From positions 434,001 to 498,000 of the forward strand of contig NZ_OW969598.1 of NCBI RefSeq assembly GCF_943181435.1: a stretch of DNA of 64,000 bases. The letters run 5' to 3'. The DNA comes from Neisseria sp. Marseille-Q6792. GTDB taxonomy: Bacteria > Pseudomonadota > Gammaproteobacteria > Burkholderiales > Neisseriaceae. A program made the translations under genes and the position numbers. This document shows positions 37,539 through 47,696 of the stretch, in pieces; positions within the stretch are counted from its first letter, which is position 1; each line of letters opens with the position of its first letter. The notes beneath the pieces are model-generated. The model saw only the letters and a program-made list of their open reading frames with translations, searched no databases and was not told the DNA's origin.

Positions 37539-40001
37539 ATGACGCAGAAAGAAAAGAATTTTGAGGAATATGCTGCCTTGGCAACACTTCCTTTACGGGA
37601 TGTCGTCGTTTATCCGCATATGGTTCTGCCGCTGTTTGTCGGCAGGGAGAAATCCATTGCCGCGCTGGAAAACGCCGTCTCCAATGAAGAGCCGGTTTTC
37701 CTGCTTGCCCAAACCGATGCCGCAGTGGAAGACCCTGTTGCCGCCGACCTGTACCAAACCGGTACCGTCGCACAAGTTTTACAGGTATTAAAGCTGCCTG
37801 ACGGTACGGTAAAGGTTTTGGTCGAAGGCCTGTACCGCGGACAAGTTTTAACAATCGAAGACACGGGCGGGCTATTTGTCTCCCACATAGAAACCGTTAA
37901 AGACAATGATTCGGAAAACCATCCGGAGCTTGAAGCCGTTCGCCGCACCCTGTTGGCACAATTTGAACAATACGCCAAACTCAATAAGAAGATTCCGGCA
38001 GAAATCGTCAACAGTATCAATGGCATTTCCGACAACAGCCGTTTGGCGGATACTGTGGCCGCCCATCTGCAATTAAAGCTGGATCAGCGTCAGCAAATCT
38101 TGGAAACTGCCGACGTTGTTGCCCGCATGGAGTTCTTATTGAGCTGCCTGGAATCCGAGCTGGACATTATGCAGGTCGAAAAACGCATCCGCGGCCGCGT
38201 CAAACGCCAGATGGAAAAATCCCAACGCGAGTATTACTTGAATGAGCAAGTGAAAGCGATTCAGAAAGAATTGGGCGAAGAAGACGAACGCGGCGAACTG
38301 GATGCGCTGGAAGCGAAAATCAAAGAAGCGGGCATGACCAAAGAGGCTGAAGAGAAATGCCTGTCCGAACTGAAAAAGCTCAAAATGATGCCGCCGATGT
38401 CTGCGGAATCCACCGTAGTACGCAACTACATCGATACTTTGCTCGAGCTGCCTTGGAAGAAAAAATCCCGTGTTAGCAAAGATATTGCCAAAGCCGATTT
38501 GGTGTTGAACGCCGACCACTATGGCTTGGAAAAAGTCAAAGAGCGGATTTTGGAATACCTCGCCGTCCAAAAACGTATGGACAAGCTCAAAGGTCCGATT
38601 CTGTGTTTGGTCGGCCCTCCGGGGGTGGGTAAAACCTCATTGGGCGAGTCCATCGCCAAAGCAACAGGCCGGAAATATGTCCGGATGGCTTTGGGCGGCG
38701 TGCGCGACGAAAGCGAAATCCGTGGTCACCGTCGTACCTATATCGGCTCTATGCCCGGCAAAATCCTGCAAAACATGGCTAAAGCAGGCGTGAAGAATCC
38801 CCTGTTCCTGCTCGACGAAATCGACAAACTGGGCAGCGACTTCCGTGGTGATCCTGCCAGCGCGTTGCTCGAGGTGCTCGATCCTGAGCAAAACAGCAAG
38901 TTTGCCGATCATTATGCGGAAGTGGATTACGACTTGAGCGATGTAATGTTTATCGCCACATCTAATAGTCTGAACATCCCGACTCCGTTGCTCGACCGCA
39001 TGGAAATCATCCGTTTGTCCGGCTATACCGAAGACGAAAAAATCAATATCGCCATGCAGTATCTCGTGCCGAAGCAAATGAAGCGCAATGGCGTGAAAGA
39101 AGGCGAATTGGTGGTCGAAGAAAGCGCGGTGCGCGATATTATCCGTTATTACACCCGTGAAGCCGGTGTGCGTTCGCTCGATCGAGAAATTGCCAAAATC
39201 TGCCGCAAGGTGGTGATGCAGATTACCTTGAGCGAAGATAAGAAGAGGTCGTCTGAAACCAAGAAAACCAGCAAAGCCAAGCCTAAAGCGGTTAAAGTCA
39301 ATGAGAAAAACCTGCATGACTACTTGGGCGTGCGCCGTTTCGATTACGGCGTTGCCGAAAGTGAAAACCGCATCGGACAGGTTACCGGTTTGGCTTGGAC
39401 GGAAGTCGGCGGCGAATTGCTGACTGTCGAAGCCGTGGCATTACCGGGTAAAGGCGTGATCCAGTGTACCGGCCAGTTGGGCGATGTGATGAAGGAATCT
39501 GTATCCGCAGCATGGTCTGTTGTCCGTTCCCGTGCAGAATCAGTGGGTTTGGCTCCTGATTTTTACGAGAAAAAAGACATCCATGTTCACGTTCCCGAAG
39601 GTGCGACGCCGAAAGACGGTCCGAGCGCAGGCATTGCCATGACCCTGGCGATGGTGTCCGCCTTTACCAAAATTCCGGTGCGTGCCGATGTAGCGATGAC
39701 GGGCGAAATCACCCTGCGCGGCGAAGTCTTGCCAATCGGCGGATTGAAGGAAAAACTGTTGGCTGCCTTGCGCGGCGGCATCAAGCATGTATTGATTCCG
39801 AAAGACAACGTCAAAGACTTGGAAGAAATCCCTGAAAACGTGAAAACCGGCCTGACCATCCATCCGGTCAAATGGATAGACGAAGTATTGGCTTTAGGCT
39901 TGGAAACCCAACCCGAATCTTGGATTGGGCCTTCTGTTGCAGAAATAGTGAAAGAACCTGCTTCAAAACCGAAGCCTCGAAGCAAGGCAACTAAGCACTG
40001 A
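37539..40001 (+). CDS. lon: ATP-dependent protease La
   Basis: This 820-residue cytosolic hexameric protease degrades misfolded and regulatory proteins. It has the N-terminal LON substrate domain ([23 protein letters not shown]), a coiled-coil region ([20 protein letters not shown]...), the AAA+ module ([26 protein letters not shown]) and the Ser-Lys protease domain (GPSAGIAM with the catalytic Ser, [17 protein letters not shown] with the Lys). A basic linker between the AAA and protease parts ([19 protein letters not shown]) is longer than in E. coli Lon. A sigma-32-like promoter precedes it. HU, a Lon substrate in other bacteria, is encoded next. Confidence 0.97.
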   Translation: MTQKEKNFEEYAALATLPLRDVVVYPHMVLPLFVGREKSIAALENAVSNEEPVFLLAQTDAAVEDPVAADLYQTGTVAQVLQVLKLPDGTVKVLVEGLYRGQVLTIEDTGGLFVSHIETVKDNDSENHPELEAVRRTLLAQFEQYAKLNKKIPAEIVNSINGISDNSRLADTVAAHLQLKLDQRQQILETADVVARMEFLLSCLESELDIMQVEKRIRGRVKRQMEKSQREYYLNEQVKAIQKELGEEDERGELDALEAKIKEAGMTKEAEEKCLSELKKLKMMPPMSAESTVVRNYIDTLLELPWKKKSRVSKDIAKADLVLNADHYGLEKVKERILEYLAVQKRMDKLKGPILCLVGPPGVGKTSLGESIAKATGRKYVRMALGGVRDESEIRGHRRTYIGSMPGKILQNMAKAGVKNPLFLLDEIDKLGSDFRGDPASALLEVLDPEQNSKFADHYAEVDYDLSDVMFIATSNSLNIPTPLLDRMEIIRLSGYTEDEKINIAMQYLVPKQMKRNGVKEGELVVEESAVRDIIRYYTREAGVRSLDREIAKICRKVVMQITLSEDKKRSSETKKTSKAKPKAVKVNEKNLHDYLGVRRFDYGVAESENRIGQVTGLAWTEVGGELLTVEAVALPGKGVIQCTGQLGDVMKESVSAAWSVVRSRAESVGLAPDFYEKKDIHVHVPEGATPKDGPSAGIAMTLAMVSAFTKIPVRADVAMTGEITLRGEVLPIGGLKEKLLAALRGGIKHVLIPKDNVKDLEEIPENVKTGLTIHPVKWIDEVLALGLETQPESWIGPSVAEIVKEPASKPKPRSKATKH

Positions 40002-40076
40002 CAGAGGGAAAATGTGTTGTAAAAATGCGGTTTTGTCCTGAGAGCCTGTAAAATAGGACGATTCCGTATTTTTTGC

Positions 40077-40106
40077 TTGACACGGCATTTTCAGAATTGC
40101 TATAAA
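40077..40106 (+). promoter_or_regulatory. Promoter of the HU gene
   Basis: A perfect TTGACA (-35), an 18-base spacer and TATAAA (-10) precede the HU gene, leaving an untranslated leader of about 70 bases. Confidence 0.75.
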
Positions 40107-40182
40107 GCAAAAGTTACTCAAGCAGTACAAACTCCCGAATATTCGGGCATTTCATCATTTTTTAGATAGAAAGGGACTGATT

Positions 40183-40452
40183 GTGAACAAGTCTGAATTG
40201 ATCGAAACGATTGCTCAAGAAGCCGGCATTTCCAAAGCTGCCGCGCAAAAAGCTTTAGATGCCACTACCAATGCAGTAACTAACGCGCTGAAAAAAGGCG
40301 ACACAGTTACTTTGGTCGGTTTCGGTACTTTCTACGTCGGCGAACGTGCCGAACGTCAAGGCCGCAATCCCAAAACCGGCGAACCTTTGACCATTGCTGC
40401 TGCCAAAACGCCTAAATTCCGCGCCGGCAAAGCTTTGAAAGACGCACTGTAA
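40183..40452 (+). CDS. hupB: DNA-binding protein HU
   Basis: This 89-residue histone-like protein bends and compacts DNA. The N-terminal helical dimerisation part ([26 protein letters not shown]) and the beta-arm region ([23 protein letters not shown], with the DNA-intercalating Pro) are complete. It starts with GTG behind AAAGGGAC. It is flanked by a strong promoter and a strong terminator, consistent with high expression. Confidence 0.96.
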   Translation: MNKSELIETIAQEAGISKAAAQKALDATTNAVTNALKKGDTVTLVGFGTFYVGERAERQGRNPKTGEPLTIAAAKTPKFRAGKALKDAL

Positions 40453-40465
40453 GCCGTTTTTTATG

Positions 40466-40499
40466 AAAAAAGCCGATTCTTTAAAGAATCGGCTTTTTT
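40466..40499 (+). terminator. Strong terminator of the HU gene
   Basis: AAAAAAGCCGATTCTT pairs with AGAATCGGCTTTTTT around a 3-base loop. Confidence 0.9.
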
Positions 40500-40510
40500 A
40501 TCGGTCCACA

Positions 40511-40945
40511 TTATTCTGATTTCAAATCGGCAACACACTGCTTGTCACGTGCTTCAAAGGCATAGGCACCACCAAGCAAATTCAGTTGCTCTTGCGCACC
40601 AAGCTTGCCGAAGGAGCTGATCTGTTTCTCGCTCAATCTGTCCAAAGGCTGCTCCCACATACATTTGCAGTAGTCGACGGCGAGGCGGGTATTGTTTGAA
40701 TCTAAACCGCGGGCCCGTAAATCGTTTTGCCATTTTTCAGCAAACGGAATGTTTTTTACGCAGGATTCAATAATTTTCTGCTTTGCCTGCGGTTTGGACA
40801 TCGCGCATTGGGAGAGCAGGGCGGTTGAAGCGAGCAACGCCAAAATGACCCACGCCCAAATGCGGATGGTGCGGATTTTGGCTTTCGCTTTTTTACGCGC
40901 CGCAGCCTGCTCTTCGGCGGACATTTCGTTTTTCGGCTCAGTCAT
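40511..40945 (-). CDS. Membrane-anchored hypothetical protein downstream of hom
   Basis: This 144-residue protein has a charged cytoplasmic N-terminus (MSAEEQAAARKKAKAKIRT), one helix (IRIWAWVILALLASTALLS, residues 27-45) and a periplasmic part with four Cys (SCVKN, YCKCMW, KQCV). The helix is followed by QCA, so a lipobox is not evident. The start overlaps the end of hom by 8 bases with GGAAAGCCTGC before it, so the two are translationally coupled. Its function is unknown. Confidence 0.65.
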   Translation of the reverse strand: MTEPKNEMSAEEQAAARKKAKAKIRTIRIWAWVILALLASTALLSQCAMSKPQAKQKIIESCVKNIPFAEKWQNDLRARGLDSNNTRLAVDYCKCMWEQPLDRLSEKQISSFGKLGAQEQLNLLGGAYAFEARDKQCVADLKSE

Positions 40946-42245
40946 GCAGGCTTTCCATGCGGATCATGGTGATCGGTTTTTCTACGCAGCTTAATGCTTC
41001 GATGGCGGCAATCGCACGCTTGATGTTTTTCTCGACCGTGCTGTGGGTCAAAATCACGATTTCGGCGGTAGTTTGGTCAATCACGCCTTTTTGGATTAAG
41101 GCTTCGATAGACACGTTTTCTTGTGCCAACAGCGCGGCGATTTGCCCCAGCGTGCCCGGTTCGTCTTTGGCTTGGACACGCAGGTAGTAGCTGCTGGTGA
41201 TTTCGTCCATAGGCAGGATGGTTTGCGCTTGGACTTGCGCGGGTTGGAACGCCAGATGCGGTACGCGGTGGCCTGTATCGGCTTCGATCAGGCGGGCGAT
41301 GTCGATGATATCGGCAACCACGGCAGAAGCGGTCGGCAATGCACCGGCACCTGCGCCGTAATATAAGGTTTCGCCAACCATATCGGCATTGACGCGCACG
41401 GCGTTCATCACGCCGTTGACGTTTGCCAAGAGGCGGCTTTCGGGAATCAGGGTAGGGTGGACACGCAATTCGATACCTTTTTCGGCTTTGCGGGTGATGC
41501 CCAACAGTTTGATGCGGTAGCCAAGTTCTTCGGCGTATTTGATGTCGCGGCTGTCGAGTTTGCTGATGCCTTCGAGGTAGCAGGCGGAGAAGTTCATCGG
41601 CGTACCGAATGCCAGCGCGCTCATGATGGTGATTTTATGGCCTGCGTCGTTGCCTTCGATATCGAAGGTCGGGTCGGCTTCGGCGTAGCCCAATGCTTGC
41701 GCTTCTTTCAATACGTCGGCAAACGCGCTGCCTTTTTCGCGCATTTCGGAGAGGATGAAGTTGCTGGTGCCGTTGATGATGCCGGCGATGGATTTGATTC
41801 GGTTTGCTGCCAAACCTTCGCGTAGGGCTTTGATGATTGGGATACCGCCCGCTACTGCCGCTTCAAATTGCACCATGACATTTTTTTCTTCCGCCAGCGG
41901 GAAGATTTCGTTGCCGTATTCGGCGAGCAGTTTTTTGTTGGCGGTAACGATGTGTTTGCCGTTTTCAATGGCTTTCAACACCGCATCTTTGGCGATGCCC
42001 GTGCCGCCGAACAGTTCAACGACAATATCGACATCTTCACGCGCGACCAGAACGAACGGGTCTTTGACAAAGGCTGCGGACGGGCAGATTTGGCGGGCTT
42101 TTTCTTCGCTTAAGTCGCATACGGCACTGATGCGCAATTCTCGTCCCAAACGGCGGCTGATTTCCGCCGCATTGTCCCGTAACACGGCAGCCGTACCGCC
42201 GCCGACCGTACCTAAACCTAAAAGACCGATGTTTACTGGCTTCAT
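40938..42245 (-). CDS. hom: Homoserine dehydrogenase
   Basis: This 435-residue NAD(P)-dependent enzyme reduces aspartate semialdehyde to homoserine, feeding threonine (thrC in this window) and methionine. It has the Rossmann motif IGLLGLGTVGGGTAAVL, the substrate-binding GIINGTSNFILSEM, DIEGNDAGHKITIMSAL with catalytic Asp and Lys, and a C-terminal ACT domain (LRVQAKDEPGTLGQIAALLAQENVSIEALIQKG) for feedback by threonine. AAGGAGACACA precedes the start. Confidence 0.96.
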   Translation of the reverse strand: MKPVNIGLLGLGTVGGGTAAVLRDNAAEISRRLGRELRISAVCDLSEEKARQICPSAAFVKDPFVLVAREDVDIVVELFGGTGIAKDAVLKAIENGKHIVTANKKLLAEYGNEIFPLAEEKNVMVQFEAAVAGGIPIIKALREGLAANRIKSIAGIINGTSNFILSEMREKGSAFADVLKEAQALGYAEADPTFDIEGNDAGHKITIMSALAFGTPMNFSACYLEGISKLDSRDIKYAEELGYRIKLLGITRKAEKGIELRVHPTLIPESRLLANVNGVMNAVRVNADMVGETLYYGAGAGALPTASAVVADIIDIARLIEADTGHRVPHLAFQPAQVQAQTILPMDEITSSYYLRVQAKDEPGTLGQIAALLAQENVSIEALIQKGVIDQTTAEIVILTHSTVEKNIKRAIAAIEALSCVEKPITMIRMESLHD

Positions 42246-42441
42246 TGTGTCTCCTTGTAAGCCGACTGAAATGTAAATATTGAAAGACGAAAATATCCGC
42301 TGCCGATATAATTGTGCCGCACTTTAAATCAAATGCCGTCTGAAATCGGCAGGCGCGTCAGATGAAATCTGCTAATCCTACATGAATTTGTCTGATTTTG
42401 CACCTTTTCCGACACGACTGAAGCGGCAAAAGGACGAAAAT

Positions 42442-42813
42442 ATGCTGTTTGAAGAAAATCCGATAGACGGACATTTTGCAGAGTATGACCGCCGCACGGG
42501 TAAAATCCGGCTGTCCGGCAGATATTTCAATAAGCCTGTACTGCTGCATAAGGATTCTGCCGGTCTCTCGAAATGGCAGTCATTGTCAGAACTGACTCCG
42601 GATAATCTGTTGTCTGATGTCAAAGCGGATGATTATCCGGAAATATTAATTATCGGGACTGGGGCGGTACAGAAGTTTATCCATCCCAAAATCATGGCGG
42701 ATTTTTCCCAAATCGGAATCGGTGTGGAATGTATGAATACCGAATCGGCATGCAGGACATTGGCCTTTTTGCACTCGGAAGGGCGTAAAGCCTGGGCATG
42801 GCTTCAACCGTAA
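42442..42813 (+). CDS. Mth938-domain (DUF498) protein
   Basis: A 123-residue protein from the ATG at 42442, which follows AAGGACGAAAAT; the frame opens 20 codons earlier. The segments YPEILIIGTGAVQKFIHPK and GIGVECMNTESACRTLAFLHSEGRKAWAWLQP match the Mth938/DUF498 fold, whose eukaryotic relative NDUFAF3 helps assemble complex I. The bacterial role is unknown. Uptake sequences flank it. Confidence 0.75.
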   Translation: MLFEENPIDGHFAEYDRRTGKIRLSGRYFNKPVLLHKDSAGLSKWQSLSELTPDNLLSDVKADDYPEILIIGTGAVQKFIHPKIMADFSQIGIGVECMNTESACRTLAFLHSEGRKAWAWLQP

Positions 42814-42889
42814 ATTTCCCATTTCAGACGGCATCAGCACTTTCTTTCAGGTAAAATACGAGCTTTTTCCGCCCGATGATGTTTCCGTT

Positions 42890-44809
42890 ATGATTGAAAT
42901 CAAAAACCTTACCCTGCAACGCGGTTTGAAAGTCCTGCTCGACAAGGCTTCAGCCACCGTCAATCCCGGTCAGCGCGTCGGTTTGATCGGCAAAAACGGA
43001 ACGGGCAAATCCAGCCTGTTTGCCTTAATCAAGGGCGAAATCACTCAGGATGGCGGCGATATCTCGATTCCGAAAAATTGGCGGATTGCTTCCGTTTCCC
43101 AAGAAACGCCCGATTTGGACATTTCCGCTTTGGACTACGTTTTGCAGGGCGATGCCGAGTTGCAGGCTTTTCAGACGGCATTAAGGCAGGCGGAAGCGCA
43201 AAATGACGGCATGAAACAGGCGGAATATCATGCCAAATTGGAAGAAATCGACGCTTATACCGCGCCAGCCCGCGCGGCAAAATTGTTGAACGGGTTGGGT
43301 TTTTCGCAAGAAGAACACAGCCGTCCCGTCAAATCCTTTTCCGGCGGCTGGCGTATGCGTCTGAACCTTGCACAAGCCCTGATTTGCCGCGCCGATTTGC
43401 TCTTGCTTGACGAACCGACCAACCACTTGGATTTAGAAACCGTCTTGTGGCTGGAAAACCACCTTGCCTCTTTACCTTGCACGCAAATCATCATTTCCCA
43501 CGACCGTGATTTCCTCAATGCAGCAACCACTCAAACCATCGAATTGTCGCAGCAGAAGCTCACGCAATACGGCGGCAATTACGATTTTTACCAAAACGAA
43601 CGCGCGCAGCGTCTGGCGCAACAACAAGCCGCCTATGTCAAACAGCAGGCGCAAATCAAACATCTGCAATCCTTTATCGACCGCTTCAAAGCCAAAGCCA
43701 CCAAAGCCGTTCAAGCGCAAAGCCGCATGAAGGCGTTGGCGAAGCTCGAACGCATCGCTCCCGCGCATCTGGACAGCGAGTTTTCCTTTGAGTTTTACCA
43801 TCCCGACCATCTGCCCAACCCCTTACTGAAGCTGGAGCACGCTGATTTGGGTTACGAAGGCAAAACCGTCCTGCACGACATTACCCTGTCGCTGGAAAGT
43901 GGCGCACGTTACGGGCTATTGGGTGTCAACGGCAGCGGTAAATCTACCTTTATCAAAGCCTTGGCGGGCAAAATCGATTTGCTCTCAGGTAGCATCGTCC
44001 GTTCCGAAAAACTCAATATCGGCTATTTTGCCCAACACCAACTCGATACCATTCGCGCCGACCAAAGCCCTGTTTGGCACATTCAGCAGCTTTCTCCCGA
44101 AGTGCGCGAACAAGAAATCCGAAATTTCCTCGGCGGCTTCAACTTTGTCGGCGATATGGCGTTGCAGAAAACCGAACCTTTTTCCGGCGGAGAAAAAGCC
44201 CGCCTTGCCCTTGCCATGATTATTTGGCAAAAGCCGAACCTGCTGCTGCTTGACGAACCGACCAACCATTTGGATTTGGATATGCGCCACGCCTTGACGC
44301 TCGCGCTGCAAAGTTTCCAAGGTGCATTAATCGTCGTATCGCACGACCGCAGCCTGCTTGAAGCCACGACCGACAGTTTCCTCTTGATAGACAAAGGCCG
44401 TCTGAAAAACTTTGACGGCGATTTGAACGGCTACCGCCAATGGCGTTTGGCACAGGAAAACGCCGCAACCGCGCCAGCCGCTTCCGCTCAAAGCCAAAAC
44501 CGCAAGGATACCAAGCGTATCGAAGCACAAATCCGTCAAGAAAAAGCCCGACGCAGTAAGCCGATACAGCAGAAAATCGACAAAGCCGAAAAAGAAATGG
44601 CACGGCTTTCCGAAATTCAGACGGCATGTGAGGCATTTTTAGCACAAGAAGAAGCTTACTTTGAGGAAAACAAAGAAAAATTGCAGGACACTTTATCCAA
44701 TCTGGCAAAAGTCAAAACACAACTTGCCCAAATCGAAGAAACTTGGCTGACTTGCCAAGAAGAATTAGAACGGATTGAAACTGAAATCGGGATACAGTTC
44801 GCCGAGTGA
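42890..44809 (+). CDS. yheS: ABC-F ATPase, YheS type
   Basis: This 639-residue protein has two ABC domains: Walker A GKNGTGKSS near residue 34 and GVNGSGKST near 345, signatures FSGGWRMR and FSGGEKAR, and Walker [12 protein letters not shown] in both. It has a charged inter-domain linker and a long C-terminal coiled coil (residues 530-635), as in E. coli YheS (637 residues). It is soluble and ribosome-associated by family. It is the second ABC-F gene in this window; the two differ in linker and C-terminus and are not recent duplicates. Confidence 0.85.
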   Translation: MIEIKNLTLQRGLKVLLDKASATVNPGQRVGLIGKNGTGKSSLFALIKGEITQDGGDISIPKNWRIASVSQETPDLDISALDYVLQGDAELQAFQTALRQAEAQNDGMKQAEYHAKLEEIDAYTAPARAAKLLNGLGFSQEEHSRPVKSFSGGWRMRLNLAQALICRADLLLLDEPTNHLDLETVLWLENHLASLPCTQIIISHDRDFLNAATTQTIELSQQKLTQYGGNYDFYQNERAQRLAQQQAAYVKQQAQIKHLQSFIDRFKAKATKAVQAQSRMKALAKLERIAPAHLDSEFSFEFYHPDHLPNPLLKLEHADLGYEGKTVLHDITLSLESGARYGLLGVNGSGKSTFIKALAGKIDLLSGSIVRSEKLNIGYFAQHQLDTIRADQSPVWHIQQLSPEVREQEIRNFLGGFNFVGDMALQKTEPFSGGEKARLALAMIIWQKPNLLLLDEPTNHLDLDMRHALTLALQSFQGALIVVSHDRSLLEATTDSFLLIDKGRLKNFDGDLNGYRQWRLAQENAATAPAASAQSQNRKDTKRIEAQIRQEKARRSKPIQQKIDKAEKEMARLSEIQTACEAFLAQEEAYFEENKEKLQDTLSNLAKVKTQLAQIEETWLTCQEELERIETEIGIQFAE

Positions 44810-44894
44810 TAAGGAAGCGCGGGTAGGGTGCTTATATTTGTCTGCCAAGAACGGTATAATTCGTGCTTTATCGTCGTCTTTTCACTTTACCAAT

Positions 44895-45230
44895 ATGAAA
44901 ATTAGACTTTTCGCCGTCTTCATTTTCCTATCCTTTTCCGGTACGGCGGCGCAAGCCTCCGTATACGATTGCAGCTCAAATGGCAAAAGTGTATATACAT
45001 CAGATCCATCAGGATCGTGTACCGGAGCAGACTTACCTAAAATCAGCAGCCACCAGGGAGGCGAATACCGTCTGAAAATAAAAAAACTCAGTCAAGAAAC
45101 CCAAATACACGTTGAAAGTAAAAAGAAAAACAAAAAAACTGTTGGAAAAAAGAAAAAGAACGTGCAGACCGCTAACATCTCGAAGGCAAATCAAAAGAAA
45201 ATAGCCAAAAAGAAAAGTTCATCTAAATAA
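44895..45230 (+). CDS. DUF4124-like periplasmic protein with Lys-rich tail
   Basis: I start it at the ATG at 44895 (111 residues), where a signal peptide begins (MKIRLFAVFIFLSFSGTAAQA). The mature N-terminus SVYDCSSNGKSVYTSDPSGSC fits the DUF4124 pattern (a small two-Cys beta motif). It is followed by an extremely Lys-rich tail (KKKNKKTVGKKKKNVQ..., KKIAKKKSSSK). The tail suggests binding to nucleic acid, lipopolysaccharide or peptidoglycan, but that is inference. It is the first of a tandem pair with the next gene. Confidence 0.7.
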   Translation: MKIRLFAVFIFLSFSGTAAQASVYDCSSNGKSVYTSDPSGSCTGADLPKISSHQGGEYRLKIKKLSQETQIHVESKKKNKKTVGKKKKNVQTANISKANQKKIAKKKSSSK

Positions 45231-45283
45231 AAACGCCAAGAAATCCTTAAAAATCAAATTATCATCCGGATATCAAATACATT

Positions 45284-45787
45284 ATGAAATCAAAACTATC
45301 CTTAATCCTAATTAACCTTTCACTGATTTCGATGCCATTAAGTGCAGATGCAGCCAAAATTTATACCTGCACAGCCGACGGAGAGACCATTTACACCACA
45401 AAACCATCTAAAAGCTGCCACTCAGCCGATTTACCACCAATCGGAAGTTACAGCAGCGACCATTATATTCCGTCCCATACGCCTGTACCTTCAAACAGTG
45501 AACCTGTCGTCAAACATAAAGCACCGGTCAGAACAGTATCCAAGCCGACAAAACCTAATACGCCGCCGCCTCAACAAGCACCTGTAAATAACAGCAGACG
45601 CTCCATTCTTGAAGCAGAATTAAGCAATGAACGCAAAGCCCTGACCGAAGCCCAAAAAATGTTATCGCAAGCACGTTTGGCAAAAGGCGGCAACATCAAC
45701 CATCAAGAAATCAACGCATTGCAAAGCAATGTTTTGGACAGGCAGCAAAATATCCAAGCCCTGCAAAGGGAACTGGGGCGCATGTAA
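45284..45787 (+). CDS. DUF4124-like periplasmic protein with C-terminal coiled coil
   Basis: This 167-residue paralogue of the preceding gene has a signal peptide (MKSKLSLILINLSLISMPLSADA) and the motif KIYTCTADGETIYTTKPSKSC, matching the first gene in spacing of the two Cys. A Pro-rich linker (SKPTKPNTPPPQQAP) then leads to a C-terminal coiled coil (LEAELSNERKALTEAQKML... LQRELGRM). The pair probably arose by duplication with divergent tails. Function is unknown; envelope location is inferred. Confidence 0.75.
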   Translation: MKSKLSLILINLSLISMPLSADAAKIYTCTADGETIYTTKPSKSCHSADLPPIGSYSSDHYIPSHTPVPSNSEPVVKHKAPVRTVSKPTKPNTPPPQQAPVNNSRRSILEAELSNERKALTEAQKMLSQARLAKGGNINHQEINALQSNVLDRQQNIQALQRELGRM

Positions 45788-45855
45788 GCTGATGAAGAAT
45801 ATGGCAAAATGTGCCCAAACCAAAAATAAAGGATAAGGAGCATATGCTCAAATAG

Positions 45856-45908
45856 AGAGCCTTTGCAAAAATCTGTATCATTAAATTACAGGTTTTCGCA
45901 AAGGCTCT
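45856..45908. repeat. Long inverted repeat, possible insertion in front of an HTH gene
   Basis: Arms of 22 bp (45856-45877 and 45887-45908, two mismatches) with a 9-base loop. The outer AGAGCCTTTGCAAAA resembles the ends of neisserial IS1106-type elements. It is bordered by TATGCT at 45843-45848 and again at 45917-45922. On the left side AAGGAG and ATG (45844) begin a frame that stops after three codons. Confidence 0.5.
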
Positions 45909-45917
45909 GATTTTATT

Positions 45918-46247
45918 ATGCTTTCACAATCCCAATGGCTGGATGCCGTCAAAGGGCGGTTGCGGGTGCGTTCCGATTACGCGCTTTCCAAAAGATGGGC
46001 AGTTACGCCGTCCGAGGTGTCCCAATACCGGCGCAACCGTCTTAGGTTTCCTTTTGCCATCGTCTTGGATATTGCCGACGTGATGGATATAGATCCGATT
46101 GAAATTATTGCAGGTTTGGAATATACGAGATGCAGGGAAAGGGACAGGGAGCGCGTAAAAAGGGCGTACTTCAAAGCCCATTGCGCGCATTTCGTTTATC
46201 CGAACAATCCGTCTTATTTCCACCGTAAAAAACGGTTCTTCGGTTAG
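45918..46247 (+). CDS. Phage-type HTH protein (DUF3693-like)
   Basis: This 109-residue basic protein has an N-terminal Cro/C1-type helix-turn-helix (DYALSKRWAVTPSEVSQYRRNRLRFPFAIVLDIADVMDIDP), as in small regulators of filamentous phages, and an Arg/Lys-rich tail. No Shine-Dalgarno sequence lies at the right distance from the ATG because a hairpin occupies that place; AAGGAG is found 78 bases upstream. It may be a decayed phage gene or poorly translated. No other phage genes adjoin it. Confidence 0.55.
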   Translation: MLSQSQWLDAVKGRLRVRSDYALSKRWAVTPSEVSQYRRNRLRFPFAIVLDIADVMDIDPIEIIAGLEYTRCRERDRERVKRAYFKAHCAHFVYPNNPSYFHRKKRFFG

Positions 46248-46548
46248 TTCGCATAATGTATATTATGTTAAATTTATGATAGATTGAATAGATGTTTTTA
46301 CAACCTCCATTCAAAACTCAGCCACTTAAAAATTTAATCAGAACAAATAAAAGGCAAACAAAGCATCAAGAGTTGTTTGAATTCCGCTATTGAATTCCGC
46401 TAAATGAACCTGACACACAAACTTTGAAACTTAAAGGCCGTCTAAATCCTAGAATTCGAGAGGTTTTACATTATGTCTTAATCTCTTTGTTTCAAGCTTC
46501 AGAAGCAGCCTTGAACGAGGTTTAAGCAACTTAGCATTCAGACGGTAT

Positions 46549-47208
46549 TCACAGCTTCCAGTTTATCGGTTCGATACCGTGCCGGCTCAAATAGCTGTTT
46601 GCCTGTGAAAAATGGCGACAGCCGAAAAAACCGCGATATGCCGACAAAGGGGACGGATGCGGCGCGGTCAGTATCAAATGATTTTGACTGTCTATCAGCC
46701 TCCCTTTTTGTTGTGCATACCCACCCCACAACATGAAGACAAGGTGCTTGCGGTGTGTCGCAAGCTGCCTGATGACGGTATCGGTAAAGCGTTCCCAGCC
46801 TAAAAGGGCGTGTGAATGCGCCTGTCCTGCACGTACCGTCAAAACCGTGTTTAGAAGCAATACGCCCTGCTCCGCCCACGCTGTCAGGCAGCCGTGCGCG
46901 GGAATGGAAAAGCCTTCGATGTCGGTTTCCAATTCTTTGTAGATATTGAGTAAAGACGGCGGTATGCGGACGCCCTGCCGGACGGAAAATGCCAAACCGT
47001 GCGCCTGCCCTGCCCCGTGATACGGATCTTGTCCGAGAATAACGACCTTGACCCGGTCAAACGCTGTCAGCCGGAATGCGTTGAATACATCCGCCGTCGG
47101 CGGATAGATGATTTGTCCCGACAAACGTTCCTGCCTGACCGCATTTAAAATTTCTTGAAAATACGGCTGCTGTTTTTCGCCGCCGAGTGCATCATGCCAA
47201 GTACCCAT
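46549..47208 (-). CDS. ung: Uracil-DNA glycosylase
   Basis: This 219-residue family 1 enzyme removes uracil from DNA. It has the catalytic [22 protein letters not shown] near residue 55 (Asp), the uracil-binding [10 protein letters not shown], and [14 protein letters not shown] (catalytic His). Length is close to E. coli Ung (229). The gap 46248-46548 upstream of its stop contains a degenerate uptake-sequence pair and nothing I can name. The first 30 codons are repeated, in diverged form, at 50798-50891. Confidence 0.96.
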   Translation of the reverse strand: MGTWHDALGGEKQQPYFQEILNAVRQERLSGQIIYPPTADVFNAFRLTAFDRVKVVILGQDPYHGAGQAHGLAFSVRQGVRIPPSLLNIYKELETDIEGFSIPAHGCLTAWAEQGVLLLNTVLTVRAGQAHSHALLGWERFTDTVIRQLATHRKHLVFMLWGGYAQQKGRLIDSQNHLILTAPHPSPLSAYRGFFGCRHFSQANSYLSRHGIEPINWKL

Positions 47209-47288
47209 ATCTGCCCTATCCTTTCAAATTCGGCTATACTGCTGATATTGCGTTATTTTGTCAAACGACGCGCTTTGTGGGGAAATGT

Positions 47289-47696
47289 ATGACTGTATGG
47301 TTTGTTGCTGCTGTTGCCGTCTTAATCATCGAATTATTGACGGGAACGGTTTATCTTCTGGTTGTCAGCGCAGCTTTGGCGGGTTCGGGCATTATCTACG
47401 GGCTGACCGGCAGCACGCCTGCCGCTGTCTTGACCGCCGCCCTACTTTCCGCGCTGGGTATTTGGTTCGTACACGCCAAAACCGCCGGGGGAAAAGTTGA
47501 AACGGATTCATATCAGGATTTGGATGCCGGGCAATATGCCGAAATCCTCCGACACACAGGTGGCAACCGTTACGAAGTTTTTTATCGCGGTACGCACTGG
47601 CAGGCGCAAAATATGGGGCAGGATGTGTTTGAACCGGGAACACGCGCCCTCATCGTCCGCAAGGAAGGTAACCTTCTTATTATCACACACCCTTAA
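47289..47696 (+). CDS. NfeD-family membrane protein
   Basis: A 135-residue short NfeD protein. It has three membrane helices (about residues 2-20, 24-42 and 45-62) and a C-terminal OB-like domain (YAEILRHTGGNRYEVFYRGTHWQAQ... PGTRALIVRKEGNLLIITHP). GGGGAAATGT precedes the ATG. NfeD proteins normally pair with a stomatin encoded next door; here the partner's functional copy (51104) is 3.4 kb away, displaced by the autotransporter. Confidence 0.85.
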   Translation: MTVWFVAAVAVLIIELLTGTVYLLVVSAALAGSGIIYGLTGSTPAAVLTAALLSALGIWFVHAKTAGGKVETDSYQDLDAGQYAEILRHTGGNRYEVFYRGTHWQAQNMGQDVFEPGTRALIVRKEGNLLIITHP

